A DNA stretch of 12,241 nucleotides from Proteobacteria bacterium UBA1148 (GTDB taxonomy: Bacteria > Pseudomonadota > Gammaproteobacteria > Steroidobacterales > Rariloculaceae): the NCBI GenBank assembly GCA_002311835.1, contig DBZY01000046.1, positions 45,187 to 57,427 on the forward strand. Direction: 5' to 3'. Both the position numbers and the translations under genes were made by a program. Below, piece after piece: positions 6,754 to 12,241 of this stretch (position 1 is the first letter of the stretch; each line of letters starts with the position of its first letter). The notes under the pieces were generated by a model. That model was given only the letters and a program-made list of their open reading frames with translations, ran no database searches and was not told the DNA's origin.

Positions 6754-7500
6754 CTAGGTTCGTCTGCCATTCCCGTTGTCTCGAATCCACACCATGATTC
6801 CGAATACCCCCAGTACAATCAAGATTATCCCAACTATGTCCATAACGAATGGACCGGCAGAGGTGAAGAGCCTTCCACTGTGTAAATCAGCAAGCAGACG
6901 CTCGACACTGACGCCAGTACCACTATAAACGCCGTGTAGCGTCTCTAAGTGTTCTGGTGGCACAGTACTGGGTTCTGCCCACTGCACATCAGAATCCGAA
7001 ACGCCAATGTAGGGCTCAAACCTGAGAAGATCTTTATCTGCCTCATATAAAGTATCATCGCTGCGTACGATCAGCGCCGTACGAGCAGTTCCGATAGCCT
7101 GCACCCCTGCTACAAGTTCCCCAACCAACGCCATGCGCTCGATGAACGCTCCGGAACGTGTCAGCAGCAATACAGAGTCATGGACCGCAATAGCGATAAA
7201 CTGTGGAGTGGCCACCGCACCCTCCAGTGCGAGAACCCTATCAGCAAGCTCCCGTTCATTGAAATACAATCTCTCTCCAATGAGGGTGACTCGATGCCCA
7301 GCTACTGCATAGCTGGACTCCACAGGCGGCACCTCAATGCCATACCAACTCAAGAGCCAAGGTGCCCGTACATAGCGCTGATCTAGCTGCAGCTCGCTTG
7401 AGTGATTTAGAGTAATACCAGTGATACTCAGCAGGATGACGAAGCCCAAAGATCCCAATCCGAGCCAGCGATGCCAGTACCTAAGCCGATGCTCCCTCAT
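6754..7500 (-). CDS. PepSY-type two-helix membrane protein, putative electron-transfer/ferric-reductase subunit
   Basis: A 248-residue inner-membrane protein of the PepSY-associated TM group. The opening RLRYWHRWLGLGSLGF, followed by SITGITLNHSSELQL (25-39), is the family's typical first helix with His10 and His33. A periplasmic domain (about 40-205) follows, then DLHSGRLFTSAG and a second helix (about 214-238) ending in WIRDNG. Related PepSY proteins such as the siderophore reductase FoxB carry heme on His of such helices; His10, His33, His189 and His207 are candidates here, by inference. The ATG overlaps the stop of the FMN-binding gene as ATGA, and GGAG lies 7 bases upstream inside the palindrome GGAGCTCC, so translation is coupled. 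With the flavoprotein it could pass electrons across the inner membrane to periplasmic ferric iron. No clear terminator follows. Confidence 0.85.
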   Translation of the reverse strand: MREHRLRYWHRWLGLGSLGFVILLSITGITLNHSSELQLDQRYVRAPWLLSWYGIEVPPVESSYAVAGHRVTLIGERLYFNERELADRVLALEGAVATPQFIAIAVHDSVLLLTRSGAFIERMALVGELVAGVQAIGTARTALIVRSDDTLYEADKDLLRFEPYIGVSDSDVQWAEPSTVPPEHLETLHGVYSGTGVSVERLLADLHSGRLFTSAGPFVMDIVGIILIVLGVFGIMVWIRDNGNGRRT

Positions 7501-8045
7501 GTAGGAGCTCCGACCTGCTCGCTCAGATAAAGCACCACCTTAACAACACGCGTTACCGCACCCACGGAAAGTGTTGCGCCCGTAATTCCATCAACCTGCC
7601 GATTCAACATCTGGTTGCGAGATTCTCTACTGTTAATAAACCGAGCCCCGTTAAACTGATCAGTAAAGAAAGGGTAACGAACTTCCCAGCCGCGGATCTC
7701 GCGAAACTCTAATACACGCACCATATCTACCACTTGAGCTTGGATCAGGACACCAATCGTGATCGGCTTTTCCTTTCCTATCTCATCTATTATCCAGGCC
7801 GTTCTATTTCCGCTCTCCCAATAACGCACACGTAACGCATTGAATGAGTGACCCAAAATCTCCTCGATAGGCCCTCGCAACTCATCGGTAATCCAGAGCG
7901 TCTTGGTCACAGGTTCATCTCCGGAAAAAGCGATACCGAGAAATTCCTCTGTCACCATATACATGCCCTGAGCAGAAGCCACTCTCGCGAAAATCCAAAG
8001 CACGATAATTATTATAGATGCTACATATGTCTGTTTTATAAGAAT
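7497..8045 (-). CDS. Periplasmic FMN-binding protein (covalent flavinylation motif), non-ATG start
   Basis: An FMN_bind-domain protein. Near the C-terminus, DGITGATLS matches the ApbE flavinylation motif, in which the Thr of GAT receives FMN through a phosphoester bond. That Thr is residue 158 in the numbering used here. The first ATG/GTG/TTG in frame is GTG at 8003, but it has no ribosome-binding site and cuts a signal peptide in half. Upstream, the open frame gives LIKQTYVASIIIIVLWIF then ARVASA, a classic n-, h- and c-region with an AxA site before Gln. This is preceded by AAGAGGG (8052-8058), 6 bases before an ATT at 8045 and 12 before an ATA at 8039. I chose ATT (182 residues); ATA gives 180 and GTG gives 168. 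It lies between the porin and PepSY genes, probably as the periplasmic electron carrier. ApbE must be encoded elsewhere. Confidence 0.83.
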   Translation of the reverse strand: MLIKQTYVASIIIIVLWIFARVASAQGMYMVTEEFLGIAFSGDEPVTKTLWITDELRGPIEEILGHSFNALRVRYWESGNRTAWIIDEIGKEKPITIGVLIQAQVVDMVRVLEFREIRGWEVRYPFFTDQFNGARFINSRESRNQMLNRQVDGITGATLSVGAVTRVVKVVLYLSEQVGAPT

Positions 8046-8051
8046 AAATAA

Positions 8052-8058
8052 CCCTCTT
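8052..8058 (-). promoter_or_regulatory. Ribosome-binding site deciding the FMN-binding gene start
   Basis: AAGAGGG on the minus strand overlaps the porin stop codon (TAA at 8057-8059). It lies 6 bases before ATT (8045) and 12 before ATA (8039), but 48 bases before the GTG at 8003. It therefore favours a non-canonical start and implies translational coupling to the porin. Confidence 0.6.
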
Positions 8059-9313
8059 AAAACTGATAGCCAATACCCATATCAAAGCCATTGAAGTCAC
8101 GGCCGTCTGCTGTAAAGAGATCATGCGTACGCTTCCTATAATCGAATTTCAGCGCGACATTTGGTACAGGGTAGTAGTTAAAACCCGCCTCCCACTGGGC
8201 AAATACATCCTGAATACGGGCGCCTTCTACATCTTCGTAGCGGGTATAGACTCCCCATTCAGGGTTGAGTCTAAAACTTGGCTCAACATACCAACCAGAC
8301 TGCTTATCCGCACCAGCCCCCTTGACCGCAAAACCGTCAAAAGACCAGCCTGCATAGAGCGCCCGAAGCGAAAAAAAGCCGCGCTGGTAAATAACGTGCG
8401 CGGTAAAAAAATCTCCTGAATCTAGACCATCACCGGGAACCTGACTTGGGTCACTCTGGTATTGGTAGCTCGCGGAAAGCTCAAGTCCTGGTACACCCGT
8501 ATATCGCAAGCGAAACGTGGATGCAAAATTACTTGCAAGCGCCTCCGCGACCTTCTGCCGACCACTACGCACACGAAAGGCGCTAGAACCTGACGTAGAC
8601 ATCTCAAGTCCCGAATGAAACGCTGCATTCCAGCTAAGCCCGTTAGCAAAATTGCCGTTCAAACCAACTCCAGCCTCCCACCAGGTACTGGGGATAATGA
8701 TGCTCTCTACATCGTTACGCTCAACACCATAAAAAGTTGGAGGCTCATGGGTTTCGTTAAGAATACCCAGCGGTAAAAGAAACAATCCCCCCTGTGCACT
8801 TACGTTATTGTTCATCGAAAAGTTAACAAATGCCTGTTCCAGTTCAACCTCTCCAGGTTTATCGTCACCGGCAAGAGAATGCTCAACCTCTAGTTCTGAG
8901 AAAAAACTCACACGATCATTGAACTCGTGCCCTAGAAATAGAACAAAACGATGGTAGTCAATTTTCTCGGTATCCAGAGCGGAATCATTAGCGGAAAGAT
9001 TATTGTAGTGGAGTTCACCGTAACCACCGAGGCTCGTGCGACTCGCCGACGGGTCAGGCACCTCCAAGGACTCAATGTAATCACCAGTGGCCTCAACAAT
9101 CTGCTCGGTCTTCTGAATCCGCTCGTTGGTTCCATTAATATTCACTTCAGTGACCGCAAGTTGTTCTCTAAGATCATCAATCTCCGCTTGCTGCTGCTGA
9201 ATGATCTCCCACAACCCTTGCAGCGTTGGCTCATTCTGGGCTAGGACAGGAAGACTTTGCACTGCCGAAAAAATGGGGCATATCATCACCACACTCTTCA
9301 CTACATTCTGCAT
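8057..9313 (-). CDS. Outer-membrane porin with N-terminal coiled coil (OprO/P- or DcaP-like)
   Basis: About 418 residues. A signal peptide (MQNVVKSVVMICPIF through SLPVLA, cleaved before QNE) is followed by a coiled coil rich in Gln and Glu (about 32-84). A beta-barrel then begins at SLGGYGELHYNNLS and ends with the outer-membrane signature, a terminal Phe (FDMGIGYQF). Alternating aromatic strands run throughout. Coiled coil plus GGYGELHYN resembles phosphate-selective porin O/P-like and DcaP-like trimeric porins; the solute is not predictable. The frame opens at a TTG (9349) with no ribosome-binding site. ATG at 9313 gives a normal signal peptide and is preferred, though its own ribosome-binding site is weak. 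A Fur box lies 56-74 bases upstream of this ATG. It is the first gene of the porin, FMN-binding and PepSY operon, suggesting diffusion of an iron-containing or redox-active substrate into the periplasm. Confidence 0.87.
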   Translation of the reverse strand: MQNVVKSVVMICPIFSAVQSLPVLAQNEPTLQGLWEIIQQQQAEIDDLREQLAVTEVNINGTNERIQKTEQIVEATGDYIESLEVPDPSASRTSLGGYGELHYNNLSANDSALDTEKIDYHRFVLFLGHEFNDRVSFFSELEVEHSLAGDDKPGEVELEQAFVNFSMNNNVSAQGGLFLLPLGILNETHEPPTFYGVERNDVESIIIPSTWWEAGVGLNGNFANGLSWNAAFHSGLEMSTSGSSAFRVRSGRQKVAEALASNFASTFRLRYTGVPGLELSASYQYQSDPSQVPGDGLDSGDFFTAHVIYQRGFFSLRALYAGWSFDGFAVKGAGADKQSGWYVEPSFRLNPEWGVYTRYEDVEGARIQDVFAQWEAGFNYYPVPNVALKFDYRKRTHDLFTADGRDFNGFDMGIGYQF

Positions 9314-9368
9314 CTTGAGACCCAAATTCCCTCTACTGTTGCGGGTCAAAGGATAATGAATCTCTAAT

Positions 9369-9387
9369 GTTAATGCAAATCATTCTC
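9369..9387 (-). promoter_or_regulatory. Fur box of the porin operon
   Basis: GTTAATGCAAATCATTCTC on the plus strand matches 15 of 19 bases of the classical Fur consensus GATAATGATAATCATTATC. Within it and one base beyond, 9374-9388 fits the 7-1-7 form (TGATAATnATTATCA) at 12 of 14 informative positions. It lies in the 252-base AT-rich gap upstream of the porin ATG. No other gene begins in this gap, since the neighbouring MltD gene ends into it, so the box most likely controls the porin operon: repression with iron, expression when iron is scarce. A possible promoter, TTTGCA then TATCCT with an 18-base spacer, overlaps and runs downstream of the box, but it is weak. Confidence 0.75.
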
Positions 9388-9507
9388 ATTTAGATTTACG
9401 TTGCCTAAAACTCTTTAAAAATATTATTTTCTATTACAATCAATAGATTGAAAAGTATAGCGTATAAATGGATAACGCCTAGTGGGGGTTCACGCCTTAA
9501 TAAACGC

Positions 9508-9538
9508 ACGAAAATTACCCGCTCTGATGGATCGGGTA
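9508..9538 (-). terminator. Possible weak intrinsic terminator after the MltD-like gene
   Basis: On the minus strand, 28 bases past the MltD-like stop codon, TACCCG and CGGGTA form a six-pair stem around an 11-base loop, followed by ATTTTC. The stem is GC-containing but short and the T-run is only four bases, so it would be a weak rho-independent terminator. It lies between the MltD-like gene and the porin operon, consistent with separate transcription units. Confidence 0.4.
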
Positions 9539-9565
9539 TTCCTAACCTGTAAGCCCGGACCTACT

Positions 9566-11848
9566 TTAATTCACGGCCCGTGTGCCGCCATCACTCTCAA
9601 AGATGAGACGTAACTCAGGGAACCTAACCACAGTCCCCGGCATCACGCGATCAAGATCAAGGTCAGGATTGTATTGCCGCACTAACCAGACCGGAACCTC
9701 ATACCTTCTCAAGGCCAACACCCAGAGTGACTCACCAGCCCTCACCACATGCTCGTGGGTATTGGGAACCTGATAGGCCAAGAAGAATGATTCCTGTGTC
9801 TGTCGTTGGTATGCAATACGCCTCTCTTCAAAACGGGCTGCACTCACCTGAGAGAAATCGAGTTTTAATCGACCACCGATTAACACCGCCTGGCGGAAAG
9901 GCATGTTATTGATATCACGGAGGCGTTGGGTTCGAATCTCCAGCCAATCAGCATAGTGTCCTAAAGTCTCGAGCGCTTGGACCTCAATAGTCTGGTCCTC
10001 ACGCACAAGATAATCACTTGGATCTGCGGCCATCTCTGCCTGCACACTAGCAAGAACGTTAGTTTCAAGGGGCCCACTAAGTGGGTCTTCGGTAATGCCC
10101 TCCAAAGATGGCCCCAGCTCAACAATATCGTTGCCCGCGATGACAGCTAATGCTGCCTCAACCGCCAATTGGTCGGCCTCCGATGCATATGGAGGCTGAG
10201 CCTGTACAGGCCTAACTTCTACCGCGAGGGACGAAGGCACAACACCTGCTTTTGGTTCCAGTTCTGCCCTCGCTTCAGACGGTAAGATTAACGCAACCTG
10301 TAAAGATCCGTTGATCTGCAATTCCTGACCCACGTAAATGCGATTCGCATTAATAATCCCATTTTGCGCTTGCAAAGCGTCTGGGCTGACACCATACATC
10401 CTCGCAATGCGATCGATACTGTCCCCGGCACGCACCACGTAGGTGGAATCAGTGGAGAGAGGTATAACCCCATCTCGTTCGGCTAGCGTAATCGGAACAG
10501 TTCCATCATTACCCGGAAGGCGTAATACCTGCCCTTCACGAATAAAATTTCGACTTCTCAAATCATTAAGTGCAACTAGAGATGCTTGACTGACGCGATA
10601 CCGCTCCGCAATGTCGGAGACCGTGTCGCCACGTTGCACGCGATGCAGTATGTCTGGCTTTTGTGCTGTAAATCTTTGTGAATCAGGCACGCTTGCCATT
10701 AACTCAGAAGAATTCTGTGCAATATCAATAGGGAGTCGAAGCTCAAAACTCTTGGGTACAAACTTATCCCCGTTCCAAACCGCATCCGACAGCGAGGGGT
10801 TCCAACTCCGCAGTTCTCGGTGGCTCATATCAAACGCCGTCGCAAGTGTCGACGTCGTGAGGAAATCGGGAATCTCAAGGATCGCTGTACGGTCATCACT
10901 AAGAGCTGAGAGTGGGCCAAAGTACTCTTCGGCTTTCGCATCTACATCGGAAGCGGCTAGGAATGCCACATAAAAGTTTCGCGACGCAAACCCAAACGCA
11001 CGCCCATCGTACTCACGTAGAATAATTTCTATGCGCTCCGTTCCCGTTCTGCGAACGGCATTGCGCATACCAGCCTGACCATGATTGTAGGCCGTGATTG
11101 CCAACGCCCAGTTTTGAAGCACATCGTAGTTATCTCGGAGTAACCGCGCTGCCGCGACAGTTGAGAAATATGGGTCACGACGTTCATCGACGATGTGATC
11201 AATGCGCATATAGCGAAGACCCGTGGACCGAGTAAACTGCCACATGCCGGCTGCTCCCACTTTGGAATAGGCCGTGGGATTAAATGAAGATTCCACATGG
11301 GGCAAAGCCACTAACTCTGCGGGTACGCCCTGTTCATTTAAAACGTTACGAATATAGGGCTTCCAACGACCCGACCGAATGAGCCCAGCCTGAAAACGAT
11401 CAGCCTGTCCAAGTTGAAACCGTACTCTGGAGGCCGCGGCGTTGAGTTCTTCATTAGATACACTTTGAGGCCAAAGAGACAACACGCGCTGTTCTTCAAT
11501 CATCAGGTTATCTCGATTCCCTTCGGCGAGAATTCTGAGCGCATCTCGAATACCATCTTGCGCCGACCGCATCTGGCGGTTCCGAGAGCGGCGCGATGCG
11601 CCATCCTCAAACTGAATCGTGCGATACACAACCGATAAGTCACGCGCATCGTGGATAAAGCCACTGTTCGTATCGATCTCCGTATATACACGAGTCCAGA
11701 AGAGAATATCGGGTTCAATCGCTGCTGGTCGTGGAAGCTCTTGGGCAGTCACGCTCGCCACGATGCCCATTAAAAAAGATGCAAACACTGCCCACACAAT
11801 AAATGCACACAAAGCACTTTTAGGGCGGATTGTAAATTCCAGGTTCAC
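9566..11848 (-). CDS. MltD-like membrane-associated lytic murein transglycosylase with LysM repeats
   Basis: About 760 residues from the chosen start. A signal peptide (NLEFTIRPKSALCAFIVWAV through SVTA, before QELPRP) leads to a lytic transglycosylase domain at about 169-284. VPAELVALPHVESSFNP carries the catalytic Glu (about 186), followed by GAAGMWQFTRSTG and ITAYNHGQAG. LysM repeats lie at about 402-444 (HRVQRGDTVSDIAERY), 470-512 (YVVRAGDSIDRIARMY) and 700-743 (HVVRAGESLWVLALRRY), with a degenerate one near 613-663. It would cleave peptidoglycan glycan strands with anhydro-muramic ends. The frame opens at ATG 11986, but the first 46 residues are not signal-like, AAAGGG sits too close, and the likely promoter leaves almost no leader. 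GTG 11848 restores a proper signal peptide. It is far longer than E. coli MltD (452 residues, two LysM) and lacks a lipobox Cys. Confidence 0.9.
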   Translation of the reverse strand: MNLEFTIRPKSALCAFIVWAVFASFLMGIVASVTAQELPRPAAIEPDILFWTRVYTEIDTNSGFIHDARDLSVVYRTIQFEDGASRRSRNRQMRSAQDGIRDALRILAEGNRDNLMIEEQRVLSLWPQSVSNEELNAAASRVRFQLGQADRFQAGLIRSGRWKPYIRNVLNEQGVPAELVALPHVESSFNPTAYSKVGAAGMWQFTRSTGLRYMRIDHIVDERRDPYFSTVAAARLLRDNYDVLQNWALAITAYNHGQAGMRNAVRRTGTERIEIILREYDGRAFGFASRNFYVAFLAASDVDAKAEEYFGPLSALSDDRTAILEIPDFLTTSTLATAFDMSHRELRSWNPSLSDAVWNGDKFVPKSFELRLPIDIAQNSSELMASVPDSQRFTAQKPDILHRVQRGDTVSDIAERYRVSQASLVALNDLRSRNFIREGQVLRLPGNDGTVPITLAERDGVIPLSTDSTYVVRAGDSIDRIARMYGVSPDALQAQNGIINANRIYVGQELQINGSLQVALILPSEARAELEPKAGVVPSSLAVEVRPVQAQPPYASEADQLAVEAALAVIAGNDIVELGPSLEGITEDPLSGPLETNVLASVQAEMAADPSDYLVREDQTIEVQALETLGHYADWLEIRTQRLRDINNMPFRQAVLIGGRLKLDFSQVSAARFEERRIAYQRQTQESFFLAYQVPNTHEHVVRAGESLWVLALRRYEVPVWLVRQYNPDLDLDRVMPGTVVRFPELRLIFESDGGTRAVN

Positions 11849-11992
11849 TCTACTGATGCGGTATCTAAAGATAACGGAGATTCCAGCGAAGATTGAAGAT
11901 ATATGTCCATTCTCTGAAAAGAGCACTAATTTAAATCGCTCTGTGGGAATCGTGCAAGCTTTTACAAATTTGCCTACGATTGCCATTCCCTT

Positions 11993-12020
11993 TCTATAAT
12001 ATATAAGGTTATAAAAACAA
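11993..12020 (-). promoter_or_regulatory. Possible promoter of the MltD-like gene
   Basis: On the minus strand TTGTTT (12015-12020) and TATAGA (11993-11998) are separated by 16 bases within a very AT-rich stretch after the BASS gene stop. Transcription would begin near 11986, leaving a leader of about 140 bases before the preferred GTG start, or almost none before the ATG at 11986. The rest of the gap (11849-12057) shows nothing recognisable. Confidence 0.35.
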
Positions 12021-12057
12021 CTTACAGTATCTTATAGTTATACCGTTGACGAATCTT

Positions 12058-12240
12058 TCAGTCATGCCCGCGTAACCGCGAGGCTACTTTGAGAAAGCCC
12101 AATGCGGTAATTGGCATAATAACCGCATAGAGAAGAGAAACAATGGCTAGAGGTGGGCTTTCCAACAAGGTCAATGTCACCAGGAGCGCTAACGAAATAT
12201 TCTGCACCCCAACTTCGTACACAAGCGTCACTTGTTGGGA
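12058..12240 (-). CDS. Bile acid:sodium symporter (BASS) family protein, C-terminal fragment
   Basis: Only the last 60 codons and the stop are in the window; the 5' part runs off the right edge. The segment YEVGVQNISLALLVTLTLL carries the EVGxQN signature of BASS/ASBT transporters. In bacterial ASBT homologues the Glu, Val and Gln of this motif help bind a sodium ion, and the Asn lines the substrate cavity. A second hydrophobic helix follows (PLAIVSLLYAVIMPITALGF), then a basic tail ending LRGHD. The protein would be a sodium-coupled inner-membrane transporter of organic anions; bacterial members vary (bile acids, pantoate, other carboxylates), so the substrate is open. It is on the same strand as the MltD-like gene, but a 209-base gap and a possible promoter separate the two. 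Confidence 0.8.
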   Translation of the reverse strand, partial: SQQVTLVYEVGVQNISLALLVTLTLLESPPLAIVSLLYAVIMPITALGFLKVASRLRGHD

Positions 12241-12241
12241 T

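Noticed and set aside
7915..8124. 69-codon minus-strand frame spanning the porin/FMN-binding junction
   Set aside because: It is a frame-shifted reading of the porin end and the FMN-binding signal peptide, and its sequence has no signal or domain.
10611..10973. 120-codon plus-strand frame antisense to the MltD-like gene
   Set aside because: A shadow frame, Ser- and Ala-rich, lying opposite a long gene with clear domains.
11619..11999. 126-codon plus-strand frame antisense to the MltD-like gene start
   Set aside because: It has no ribosome-binding site and no recognisable motif, and runs opposite the coding strand.
1..12241. CRISPR arrays, insertion sequences, transposases, integrases, phage genes
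   Set aside because: No regularly spaced repeats, terminal inverted repeats or mobile-element protein motifs were seen on either strand.

Overview
The window looks like chromosomal DNA of a gammaproteobacterium, probably an environmental or marine, uncultured-type lineage. This is inferred from three things: an MltD-type LysM transglycosylase, a near-canonical Fur box, and the 3' end of a tRNA with encoded CCA whose acceptor resembles gammaproteobacterial tRNA-Phe. Species cannot be named. The layout is compact, with no insertion sequences, CRISPR arrays, phage genes or other clear mobile elements. No gene-free stretch exceeds 300 bases.

Left part (1-5306): after the tRNA tail come two plus-strand transporters, an AtoE-type short-chain fatty acid permease and a short CstA-type carbon-starvation (pyruvate/peptide) transporter. 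They converge, with a 2-base gap, on a minus-strand MFS exporter-like permease. A small cupin gene diverges from the MFS gene. The cupin gene in turn converges on the next minus-strand gene so tightly that their stop codons overlap.

Middle (5303-6533, minus strand): a class II aldolase-like enzyme with a twin-arginine signal, followed 85 bases downstream by a 108-residue membrane-anchored, Pro/Glu-rich protein. The latter resembles the front end of TonB but has no TonB C-terminal domain. A perfect 15-bp palindrome abuts the aldolase ribosome-binding site.

Right-middle (6754-9388, minus strand): the most interesting part. It is a three-gene operon of outer-membrane porin, periplasmic FMN-binding protein with a covalent-flavinylation motif, and two-helix PepSY membrane protein. 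A Fur box matching 15 of 19 consensus bases lies in front. The genes are tightly coupled: the ribosome-binding site of the second overlaps the stop of the first, and the second and third share ATGA. The arrangement suggests an iron-repressed, flavin-based electron-transfer or ferric-reductase module paired with a porin instead of a TonB-dependent receptor. The FMN-binding gene appears to start at a non-canonical ATT or ATA codon.

Right end (9566-12241, minus strand): an unusually long MltD-like lytic transglycosylase with several LysM repeats and no lipobox, then the C-terminal 60 residues of a bile acid:sodium symporter (BASS) family protein cut by the window edge. No function links all these genes. 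Organic-acid transport on the left and a likely iron-responsive redox/uptake unit on the right are the two coherent themes.
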